From NCBI GenBank assembly GCA_040954595.2, contig CM082585.2, positions 11,160,001 to 11,224,000 on the forward strand: a stretch of DNA of 64,000 nucleotides. Reading direction: 5' to 3'. Source of the DNA: Balanoglossus misakiensis (Eukaryota > Hemichordata). Below the pieces are notes generated by a model. It worked only from the letters and a program-made list of their open reading frames with translations. It was not told where the DNA came from and did not search any database. Each line of letters starts with the position of its first letter. Positions within the stretch are counted from its first letter, which is position 1. This document shows, one piece after another, positions 1 through 10,898 of the stretch. The position numbers and the translations under genes were made by a program.

Positions 1-132
1 CAGCCGTCAAGGTTAATGTGGTTTTGTGTGATCAACAATAGTGACACATGAGCTTTGATCATCCTTCATACAGTTGCAAAAGATACACTTAAATTCTTGT
101 TACATATTTATGATGCTTTCGTCATATTTCAG

Positions 133-565
133 GTCAGGCACATTTTGTGTGAAAAACATTCTAAAGTCATGGAAGCTATGGAAAAGATCAAAGCGGGTCA
201 GAGGTTTAATGAAGTAGCTGCGCAGTACAGTGAAGACAAGGCAAGACAAGGGGTGAGATGTGTGGATATTAATATTTAATAGTAAATAGCAACAGAATCC
301 TTGCAGCATAGACCAGTCACTGGTGTTTTATACAATGTGAGAATCAGATTATGCAATTCCGATGCTGGGTCCAGCTATTTAACATTACAATCTTTTTATT
401 TTCCAGGGTGATCTTGGATGGATGACCAGAGGATCCATGGTCGGCCCATTCCAGGACGCTGCATTTGCTCTGCCCATCAGCACACTAGCAAATCCAAACT
501 ACACAGACCCCCCAGTGAAGACAAAGTTTGGATATCACATAATCATGGTTGAAGGGAGAAAATAA
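133..565 (+). CDS. PIN4: PIN4 (parvulin-14) peptidyl-prolyl isomerase, last two exons
   Basis: Two exons, 133-252 and 407-565, join in phase 0 (GT donor at 253, AG acceptor at 405-406) and encode the last 92 residues of a parvulin-type peptidyl-prolyl cis-trans isomerase ending in a TAA stop. The conserved PIN4 blocks [50 protein letters not shown] are all present, so this is PIN4 rather than PIN1: there is no WW domain in view and the C-terminus is PIN4-like. In other animals PIN4 acts in ribosome biogenesis and chromatin in the nucleus. The start and the basic N-terminal tail lie left of the window. A candidate AATAAA is at 711-716. The gene is tail-to-tail with TAF9. Confidence 0.95.
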
Positions 566-710
566 CATTCAGCAAATAACAACTACGTCTTTAATCTAGT
601 CCTTTGATATCTTTATTCTGCATGATGTATTTTATTAAAATTATTATCAAGTAAAAAAAAACAATACATTTTGTAATACCGGTGTGTTGTCTTAATGTGT
701 CATTTACATA

Positions 711-716
711 AATAAA
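711..716 (+). terminator. Candidate polyadenylation signal of PIN4
   Basis: AATAAA lies 146 bases after the PIN4 stop. On the opposite strand, AATAAA at 612-617 could serve TAF9, so the two 3' untranslated regions would overlap by about 100 bases. Confidence 0.5.
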
Positions 717-963
717 CTTGGAGAAGTTATTTCTTACTGCAGTATTTTGAATATTTTGCAATGATAAATATTGGCTCAAAGGACAGCAATCCACAATACT
801 TAGTTCACATCTGTTAGTTCACCTTTTGTGTCTTCAAAAGTAAAATTGTAAAAGTCCATGACTGAATGTGTACTAGTAGGTTTTTAGAGCAGTCTGTCAT
901 TTCATGGTTTAATGCAAGTTGCATTTCACCATGGCAACGGTTCAACATCAGATCCAAAAAAGC

Positions 964-2599
964 TCACTTTTTGTCTTCGTCATCTTCATGCTTTCTCTTG
1001 ATGCCAGTTGTGACTATCTGTGGTTGTGGAGTGGTTGTCACGGCAGCAGTGGTGCTGGGAATAATTCTGACAGTGAATGGTGTTGCAGAAAGCCCAGCAG
1101 GTGCTGTCTTTGGTGTTGGCGTACTCATCACTGATGTAGGCTGTAGCATTGTGTTGGGCGTGGCTGCAATGTACAAGATCCAGAAATGAAACATTGCATG
1201 CACTAGAAGTCTAGAACTTTCCAGGAATTTAATTCAAATGAGATGTATCACGGTAATATGCAAATGCAGACATACCAGGTGTGCCCCTGACTTGGGTGCC
1301 AATTTGTGTTGCTCCAACAGACAGTGAAGAGGCTGGTTTTGTTACTATGGAGACTCCAGTAGGTGTGGTCACTCTTGAGGCAGACATGGACATTGGTGCC
1401 GATGATTTGGTTAGACTAAGTGTGTGGATGGGTTTGTTCAGCGTTGTTGTACCTATGGCAGAAACAAATGTAAAGTCAAGATTGTAATAATTTAGAATTT
1501 ATATCATCTCGTGAAAAGCTCTGAGTGCAACTTGGATGTAGAAAACATGAAATACAGGTTTAGGGTATGTGTGACACTTACCATGTGACAGATTTATTCT
1601 TGGAATGGTCAGAGTTGGCTGGAAGACACAAAATGAATAATTCAAGGATCCTATATAAACGTGTACACACTAAAAATATTTCTGTCATTGGCCAATATGT
1701 TGATAAACTTTACAAAAAAAACATTTGAGGACACACTGAGAATGCCATTTACCTTTTTGTGAAGATTTTTCAGCTTATAATTGACAGCAGATAAGCAGTA
1801 TCTGTCAGGAGGTAGTCTGGGACCATTATGTGGTTTGATTAGTGGCAGGGGTATACTGTTCTTTTGTCTCGCTATTTCCATCAGCAGCTGTAGGAGGAAA
1901 GAGGAACAGGGAGAATATATGTCATGTGCAATCTTTTCACTACAACCAGCTCTGGTATGACAACACTGTTCCATGTCTCTTGCTTCGGCTTAGCAGGATT
2001 GATCACACATCACTTTGCTTAGAAACAAGATTACATGTATAATAATCCACTTACTTCTCTTGGGGGTGGGGTTGTAAAAGAACGGTCCATCTGATGCTGA
2101 ACAGACAACTTGACATCATCTGCATCCACAGACTTTTTACCACTATGCTGAGAATACACTTTAGCGTCATCCAGGATATTGGTAACATATCCTAGAATTT
2201 ATAAACATACATTGGACGTGTTAGTGCTATTCAAGATACACCACCGACTTGATATACTGTATTTAATTCCAACTGATTTCATGCAAATACTCGTGCAGTG
2301 ACAGGTATACAATCAAACAACGGTCGTTATAGAAGCTCCCAGTCTCAATCTCTTGACTTGACGTTGTACATGTTGTACGAAGGCTCAACAATAACAGTGG
2401 AGAAGAGAACCACGGTTACTTTACCCTGTCTCTCCCGATTTAAATGTAACTTACTGTATGTGAATTCTAGCATTTGGTTAATGACCCTTGGCTCATAGTC
2501 AGTAATTCCCATATCTTTCAGTATAGCCGCCATAACTTGAGCATCTCGCGGAGAGCTTTTTGCTGGCTGGCTTGGAGCTGTTGATGTGGGCGCCGCCAT
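964..2599 (-). CDS. TAF9: TAF9, TFIID/SAGA subunit with histone fold (complete, six exons)
   Basis: Coding exons on the minus strand are 2455-2599, 2055-2191, 1753-1887, 1582-1618, 1276-1452 and 964-1130. All junctions agree in phase and sum to 798 bases, 265 residues, against 264 in human TAF9. The ATG is at 2599. The N-terminal histone fold has the diagnostic [20 protein letters not shown] and the split block [19 protein letters not shown] conserved region follows with [20 protein letters not shown], then a Ser/Thr/Pro-rich tail and an acidic end [14 protein letters not shown]9 pairs with TAF6 in TFIID and SAGA-type coactivators in the nucleus. The short fourth exon (37 bases) reads [12 protein letters not shown] and has good splice sites. 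I am confident in the identity; only the Thr/Pro-rich exons lack strong conservation. Confidence 0.96.
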
Positions 2600-3830
2600 T
2601 TTGATTGTAGTGCGCCTTCTTGCCAGTAGAGGGCGGTCTGTTTGTACCTTTCGTTTTTTTCTCTCACATATTCTGAGTCACGACTGCTTCAATTTTCTCA
2701 GTCTGAGATGGCGACAAGCAAGGTTACGAATATACAGGCCCTTAAGGCATCGACTTTACTGTCGAAGCTTCAAAAGAAGAGGCGAATCCCCTAAAAAGCC
2801 TACGTATATTCTTTTTATGCCTAGGTCGGCCTACATCTTCGTTTCGTAGAAAACTAATCATATAATGAAAGTTTTCGTTTCCTCAGTTCCGAGTCACGAT
2901 TTCCAGCTCTGAGATAACCCACAATAAAACCCCTTCGAGAAATTGTAAAGGGGTTTAGTCCATAAATGCAAACACCCGATAATATTATGACAACGCTTAG
3001 ACAATTCTTACTAGGTTTATTTCATATGTTCAAAACCTTAATTACACCAATGTTGCTTGCGATAGCTATAAATCATGAACATTTTGTAAGACCATAATTT
3101 TCAGATTTTTCAATGTTTCACTGATTGTAGTTTTTTGTATCTCGATATCTTGATATTAAACAGACATTTGCATATATAAGTTTGCCTCGTTCGGATTGAT
3201 TACAATTCGTTAGTGCGTGCTTTCATAATATCTTGCGATAAACCACTGCCTCGCTTGTAGGATGCTAGTCGGCTATGAGCTTTCATTTGCGATATAAAAC
3301 AACATGAAGAAGAGTACATATGAGAATAGATGAGTCCACGTCTTAAATAGCCAGTCTGCGGACATCGTAAGTCAGTCACCAGTCAGTCAGTCAGTCAGTC
3401 AGTCAATGAGTCAGTCATTCTGGTATTGTACGAACTAGCTGCAAATATTCTTCGCTCTACACGCTACACAGGAACACGCCAAGATCTGCCTATACTTCAC
3501 AACTACATCAGGCTTGTTCAAAGACCGTGATTTCACCCACTTCTGAAAGAAAAATGTCAAGTTTCACGATTTCTGAAAACGTCAATATAAATTATGGATA
3601 TTCTGTCAATAACGGTAATTTATTGTGCTGGAAGGGAATTTACCTGAATATGTCAGTCAATCAATATATCGATCGGATCATTCCAAGAATCATACTTCAA
3701 AAACCTTTATCCTCGTAATGTCAAGCAAACATTTTTAAACGCCCATCAATATGTGTTTATTATGAACACGACAAAGTAAAGTGCGACACGGAATCTGATT
3801 GACATGCATCTATCTCAGTCTACAAAATAC
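2600..3830. other. Intergenic, upstream of TAF9
   Basis: No supportable gene. The stretch just upstream of the TAF9 ATG should hold its promoter. A short CAGT tandem repeat is the only structure I see. Confidence 0.5.
3371..3418. repeat. CAGT tetranucleotide repeat
   Basis: Interrupted array of CAGT units, with about seven uninterrupted copies in the middle. Confidence 0.85.
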
Positions 3831-4112
3831 CTGCTGAATTCGCCAGTTCGATATGTGGCAACAGCAGTCGTCATCCAAAGACGTTCCGATAAACTGCAAG
3901 TTCTCTTCGTACACGGAATATGTTGAAGCAATCCAGTGGCTACTGTTCTGGCTGCAGGCGAACGTTAACAGATTCACGCGGCTGTACCCAGGTCCCATGT
4001 TAACAGTTTCCCAGTGGGGGTGACGTTGACAGAGGGAACAACAGGTGGACATTAACACGCTTATCAGCGCCACTCGGCATAGGAAATGGATTGGCACTCT
4101 GCAATCTGACTT
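3831..4112 (-). CDS. Unassigned cysteine-rich candidate exon
   Basis: On the minus strand an open stretch of 282 bases (94 codons) is flanked by an acceptor (TATATTTCAG ending at 4113) and a GT donor (GTATTT, from 3830). The reading is rich in cysteine, including Cys-Cys pairs near the start and a Cys-Cys-Cys cluster near the end (DDDCCCHISNW), with one Asn-Ser-Ser glycosylation sequon. This suggests a secreted or extracellular segment. I do not recognise the family and find no partner exon with matching phase. It could be a chance open frame; the regular splice signals are the main argument for it. Confidence 0.35.
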
Positions 4113-7100
4113 CTGAAATATACAATTCATGGAAGTCAGTGATCCAGACGCCCTGGGTCTAAGGAGTTAAATACACGACATAAGTAATAGCGACCCATTT
4201 TTATCAACCATGAGTGTCGCACCAAACTTCGATTGTGGGCTTCCACTATTAATCTACCGATGATATACCATAAAACGCATTCAGTGCTTATTCATTTATC
4301 GCGTATTTCATGGGGAATGCCCGCTGCATGAGCAAAAGCCCTGCATGCACAAAGTTATTACCGTAAATGTCATCTTTTCACTGGACTCTGACAGAAAAGG
4401 GACTTTTCCCGGAAGGACGTGATCCACCTGTTGGCAATTCCAAGGATTTCTTGGAAATTGTAGATGTTTTTCTCCATGCTTCTTAGAAAATATCGTTAAC
4501 TTTTCAGTCGCAACTTCTACGGATAAACCTATGAGTGTTTAACACTTACCAACGCACCAACCCACCCAAAATCAAACGACCGTAGTAAACAGTTTGCTAA
4601 ATTTGAGTATTGTGATACAACTTTATCAAAATCTACACATATGTGTAACGTAAAATTGAAGTGAATGTATCGCAAAGGTAATGTGAAAGACTGATCCATG
4701 CATCCACTACACGACTCGATCACCCTCGACCACTGCAGCCATATATTGTTTTAGGAAATGTTTATGTAAAAAGGACACTGGAGGCTTTCGCGAAAAGGCA
4801 TTTGGAATGGTAGTTAAAGGGTTTATATACTTAATTGACTGGTAAAAAATGAGGATATGCCAGGACCAAAACTGGACGGAGTGACGGTGAAATTGGACAA
4901 TATATTGGAAAGAAAAGAACGATAAAGCGGTATGCGTTTCTCCTCGTTACATTTGCGCATAACATTTGGAAATTTTTATAACTAGGATCGGAAAGCGACA
5001 GAAAACAGATGCTCTTTTGTCGAAACTTACCTTCATCTTATAGGCCTCTGCGATGATGTTTCTGCAAAATAACGATATTTGATGAACACAACAACTGACG
5101 ACGTTGAATCGAAGAACTCAAAAGTATGACCTGTTCAAGCTGTGCGTTTGCAGTTTTGTACTTTTCTAGACATGCGCATAATTTCTAGAAGTTACAAATG
5201 GGTGTGGCTGATGCACGTATGATGCGCAAGGTGTCACTTAGCATGTCATATCATGTATGACAGTCGGATACTGCAGCTGTATCTGAAAGGCCAACACTGC
5301 CCTAATGTGGAATCGAAATGCCAAAGAGTGTTTGAGAAGTTTGTGTGTAGACTGCTAAGCCCATGGCCTACCTGTGATATTATCAAAAACGAGAAGAGAA
5401 ATACGAAAAATGATTGTAGTCGTCTGTAGCAATATTATACACATCACAAGTTTTATCACATAAGGCATTAGCTAACTGACTGCTGAGGGCGCTGCAACAC
5501 GCGCCATGTTGGATTTCCCAGAAAGATTTGTTTATTTCCTCCTTAGTTGCCACAGCAGACAAACAGTATATACCATAATAGGAGACGGCCATACGTACAC
5601 AAAGAATGTCATCAGACATGTACAAAAAGTCTTGCGAAATGACGAATACCTTTTAATTTTATTCAATGATGAAATATATTTTCTACTGATATCTCAATAA
5701 ATGAAGTATATTATGCAGGTATCTCAGAAACAAATGACATTTTTTACGTGTTAGTTTTCACGTGCGGCAGTCATGTTGCGCATTTAAGTGGCTCTATGAT
5801 ACGTAAATATTTGCGTGTGAAACCATAAACGACGAAGAAGGTCTTGGCTATAGGGCGGCCAGTTTGACCTTCAGGCAACCCTGTGTCACGTGATCTTTAC
5901 ATACTAGTAGGCCTACACAGCACAATAAGGTTTCAACATTCGGAGAGTTAAAGTCGCTTAATGGAGGTTATGTTTCATTGACGCAGCTCTATGTCTAACC
6001 CCCACCCCTCACTTTTTCTATTTAACGATACATTTTGATTAAAATGAGTACAGCAGCGCGACTAAACAATGCGCTTCGCTAAAGTAAGCAATTACGTAGG
6101 CATGTCCATAACGAGTGACATTTACATTTAATACTGAAATTGACGGGCAATCTAAGGATGTTAGCAAATTGCGTTTACATATGATTCGCTTACAGAGATT
6201 AATTGTGGTTTTCTTGCGAAATCTACGCATAATTGCACCTTTTTGATCGGCCATTGTACAACATTACACCGCCCACACGGTTTTGATGTTTGTGAGATCA
6301 ACCTTTCCCAGATAAAGTAAACTGAAGTACGTTTACATGTATTACAAAAACCTGACACAAGAGAATTTATTTTCGAGCCCATATTGTATGCATGTTATCA
6401 TTTGACGTCATTAACTCATCCGGTGACGTCACAGAACGTAAAACACGTCAAAATCGATGACAGTACTTAACTTCTCGCCAAGCCTTAAATATCTGTATTA
6501 TACTTTGCTCAAAGATTTGGTCAAATCAATATTAAAACAAGGGTTTGATTTCTGTTGAAGCGTGTAACGAACATGGTTAATTAAGTGCGTTATAAAGGTA
6601 GACTGTATTTTGGGACAGTTTTTTCAGGAAGATGAAAGTTCTTCGAAAATGTCAACACTTTGTGAAAAAAATCATAGCACAACTGGCCGGATGCCATAGC
6701 TCCATTGCACGTCTTGTGCCAAGTTTAAACGAAATCAGTTCAGGAATGCCTGAACAGAGTCCCCAGCAGCTATACTGGATCATATTGCCACGAAATTGAC
6801 GTTCGCAAATATGTCATAATACAATGCCCATGTGCAAAGTTGACTGAAATTAGTTCAAGTATGCCTAAGTTACACAGCAAGACAGGCAATTCATGTTCAG
6901 CATCGATATGACATCATCTCCCCTGTGTGCGAACACAGGAGCTAAAATTGAAACACATCGCACACCCCATACACCAGTCAGGTTCATCTAACCTTGCAGA
7001 TCCGCTCAAAAAACGTACTTCGAATGAAGTTGCTGTAATCTTCTCGGCAGACGCGAGTGGGCGTCGATGTCGACGGAGAGAGAAAATTACTTTTCCCCAT

Positions 7101-9139
7101 AGCTATGGTAACACGGTCACGTCTCCTGCAGGCCGAGACGGGCGGCTGCGTTCATTCGTCACAGCGCGGGCCAAGTTAAACAAACAACCAGAGATCTCGG
7201 TTTTCTATATGTCTTGAGTGTTCAATTCAAACGGCAATTGAAGCACAGCACTCATAAATGGAACGCGTAGAAACGGACCCATTTGCCCCGCTCTTCTGTG
7301 ACGAGAGTTGTACTTACATGGGCAAGGAGAAAGCTGAAAAACAAAGACACGAGGCATTCAACTCATCTCGTGAGGGATAGTACACCTGTAGCTGAAGGTA
7401 GGTTAATCTTCTCCATACTCTATACGAACGATACATCTTTGCTGTAAACACTTACTGGTATACGTCGTCCGGAAGCGATAGTCACATATTAAAGGAAATG
7501 TTCACACCCGTAAGAAAGGCTTGTAAGAACCATTCCTTTAAGATCAAAGAATAATCGACTTTTCCCCTTTCATTACTGAAAATTGTTTTTTGGACTCCTC
7601 TGCTTTTGTAAGACACCGTTGCCATGGGGTTTCTGTAACTGTCCCCATGTGCTACTCTCAGATTAACGCGCGAGACAATTTCTTACATGGAAAATGATTT
7701 TTGCACCGGAGGAAAACTACGCACACTGCAAAATGTCAAACGAGTTGCAACATGAAGCGGGCGGTCAGGGAGAGTGCAGCGCAGCTGGTGTCATACAACG
7801 CGTGTGATTTTAGAACTTCTTATGTCCCTGTGGAAGAAACATGTAAGGCTTTAATGCTTCCGATAATCGCAGCCAGTTTTAAGATATAGTAAACAACATC
7901 GGTATGCAATTCGAACAGGTTTTAGATTTCGGTCAGCAAGCATATCGCATGTAATTACATCTGAGTACAAGATGAACACGTCTTACGATAAAATATAACG
8001 TTCTCTTGCGTTATCGATCAATTATAGTTATGATGAAAACTTTGTAAGCAAGCAGAGAAAGTAATTATTTTTTTTAGTCATAATACATGATTATGTACTA
8101 GGAAACTGAAACATAGGCCTACTTCGCAATGTATTAGAAGTGGCACACTGCTTAAATGTTGCTAAAATATCTGCCTGAAGCAAGTGGATAAATATATTTA
8201 AAACAAACGTGAAAAGCGATATTAAAGAGGGTCTGTTCACTGGAACATACATGCAGGTGTTTACAATACAAGCGCACTTTTTGCTATTGTGGAAGCTGTA
8301 TTCACATACCATACGCGAAACAGGGATCATAATTATTAGCTTAAAAAGTCACGATTCGCAAGAAAAAAACAGACAACAAGACAGATATGCGAAAAGGTGA
8401 AAGTTCAAACCATTGAGAATTTAACAAATAGCGGGGGACGGGGCGAGGGGAAAACGATTTCCGACGTCGGATGTCTAAGATTGACGTCAGAAGATCAGCA
8501 GTAGATGCAAAACAGACAACGAACGCGGGAAGTGGCGTGTAGTGTAGGTAATTTCTGGCATCCTTGGGCGGTAAGAATGACAGCTGGAAAGTATATGTCA
8601 AATAACCCTTACTAGAATGCCCATGCCAGGCTGTATACAGTTGATACTAATTCAAAGTCTCACGCGAACACAGAGATGACCTTTGACCCCTTTGCGCAGC
8701 TCCCAGTCACGTTCAAATGCATCAAGCATGCTGTTGCTGAATGATAGAAAACTAACAAGTTCTGAATGTTTCCTAATTCAAACGCGGCAGTCATGACTAG
8801 CACGTCGAGAAATGTCTAATTTCCCAAATTCCTTGGGGTCGCCATCTTTCCCGCATCTTTCAGATCTAGAATGACCTCCAAGTACAAGTCAATGCACTGT
8901 GCGAACAAATGATTTTTGGGTAGGCTCAGAACACCCGGGGGAATTAATATTTTGGTGGGATATTATAAGTAATGTAACAAAGCATGAACGCTGGGCTTTG
9001 GGCCAATTTTCTGGCCTTTTGTGACCGACTGACTTGTATCGTGTGTCGCTGACGTCTAACTCCCAAAGACCAGCTGCGAAAATTGTTGAGATTTCATTCC
9101 TTCAAATCTACAAACTACTTTAATTTTTTTTTACTTCAG
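4113..9139. other. Intergenic, no supportable gene
   Basis: Only short, low-complexity open frames without recognisable domains. Untranslated 5' exons of norrin may lie in the right part, because the norrin ATG sits six bases after a splice acceptor. Confidence 0.5.
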
Positions 9140-9144
9140 GCAAT

Positions 9145-9723
9145 ATGACACGATGCACGACAAAACACACAGAAAATGTATATTATGTGATTATCCTCTT
9201 CCTCTGCATACTGCCAATGGAATATGTTGCCATGGAGACACAGCTCGATACACCATGTATGCGATATTATTATACTGAAAGTATTACGCACCCTAAAAAG
9301 AGATGCAACTCAAAGGTATGTATATTTGTATTACAACGTATTTATGTATGTATGTTTAGTCTCCTGATGAGTGAGTCCAGTGACTCACGAAACAACGTTG
9401 TACAGATTATATGTAAATATGTAAATGTGTGTGTGTACTCACTATTATATCTGAGCCAATATAATCTAAGCCATTCATGTAATATTTTCATCTAGGTTGT
9501 ACTCATGTCTCGATGCAGTGGTCAATGTGAAGACACATCTGCCACCGATCCCGTCATCTCTTTCAAAACTGTTCTACGTCACCCGTTCAAATACAAGTGC
9601 ACGAGCTGCCAAGACCAGACATCGAACATGAAAGCAGTGCGCCTGCGCTGCAGAAATAACCAATTTGCATACGCTTCATATCGCTACATTCTCTCCTGTG
9701 GATGTGCAGCTTGCAAACCATGA
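9145..9723 (+). CDS. NDP: Norrin (NDP) ortholog, secreted cystine-knot Wnt-pathway ligand
   Basis: Two coding exons, 9145-9315 and 9496-9723, join in phase 0 and give 132 residues (human norrin 133). A polypyrimidine tract and AG end at 9139, six bases before the ATG, so the 5' leader is in an upstream exon. Residues about 13-26 form a hydrophobic signal peptide. The cystine-knot domain matches norrin throughout: CMRYYYTESITHP, then SRCSGQC, a block with SFKTVLRHPFK, then AVRLRC and a final SYRYILSCGCAACKP. Vertebrate norrin binds Frizzled4/LRP5/6 and Tspan12 to activate beta-catenin signalling. One unusual change: the vertebrate CHCC cluster reads CTSC here, so one cysteine is serine. The orthology call is firm. 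Confidence 0.95.
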
Positions 9724-10741
9724 CGTCATTTCCTGGAGTAACAGTATGCCCGGCAGCAATCCGGGTATTTTTTCGTAAAGGTCATGATAATGCTTATTGT
9801 GCTACCCCGGCTCCAGGATATATCTCACAGACAAAAAAATACGACATATAAAACCGTGCGTTAATGAGTATCAGAGTTTCTCTATAATGACAAAACTGAT
9901 GGTGACTGAACTGAGTTACACGGTATACTGAGTATACTGTTAATATACAAAACAACAGGCTGCTTATGACGTCATCGATGGCCAATTGCCCTGTGACATT
10001 GCCTCAAGTTTAGAAAGTTGCGTTTTAATTATGCTATAGTGATAGCATAAGCCATCATAGGGAATTCCATTATGATGGTATGGCGGTTTTTAATATTGAA
10101 CGAGAAGGTAGCAGATGTCGACAAAAGGATTTAATACAATAAATTATAATAATTGTATTACTAATTAAGGGGGAAATGACGCCATCAAAAAGTGAAATTG
10201 TCAAATGAAGCAGCCATCTGATATCACCGTGAGGGCAACTTTTCGCCACTTCAGATTTTGAGATTTCACAGCAAACTAGTTCTCTGGGTTTGAACAAATG
10301 TCATTGCATGTTGTTCTTAATAAAATCCTACTATTAGCCTAATCATCGTATAATTAATATGTGTGCCCATGCTTTCTGTTTGTGTATACACAATACCAGA
10401 TAAACATGCGTAAATGAGTTGGTTAACTCTCGGCAAATATGGGATGCGAACATCTATAATTGTTTGAAACTTGAATGTTTTTGAATCGTTGTCAAAACGC
10501 TGGGCAAATCATTTTGCGCAAAAGCAAGAACGCTGAACTTGAACAGACAACGCCGCCAACGGTGATTGTGAAAGGCATGATAGTATCACGCTTCTGGAAC
10601 GCATTGCCACGACTACCAGGTCAGACAGGACACTGGTTCATTAAAGACCATTGTCTTAACTCCATGATATCCTGCGAGATCTTGCGTGGCTTGGCAGTTA
10701 TTATGAGAGCTCAGGATATAAACTGCACAACTTGACAAACC
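9724..10741. other. Intergenic between norrin and TNF-A
   Basis: No supportable gene. The right end runs into a dispersed repeat copy abutting the TNF-A stop. Confidence 0.5.
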
Positions 10742-10880
10742 AGACATGGCCCATCTTGTAAAACGGCACAAAAGTTACATCTTCTGTTAAACTTCGCACC
10801 TATTCTAGTTTCATACAAATCTTGACTTGTATAACTTGGGTGCAACACGTTGTTTCACGAGATCTCGCAATGAGCGGGAA
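10742..10880 (+). repeat. Dispersed repeat, copy 1
   Basis: Contains the landmarks ACGGCACAAA, TTGACTTGTAT and CACGAGATCTCGCAATGA. The same landmarks recur in inverted orientation at 34861-35000 inside TNF-E, and in part at 25890-25992 inside TNF-D. It lies directly downstream of the TNF-A stop, in its 3' untranslated region. Copies are diverged; no coding capacity is evident. Confidence 0.7.
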
Positions 10881-10898
10881 ATCACGTATTCACCCGTT

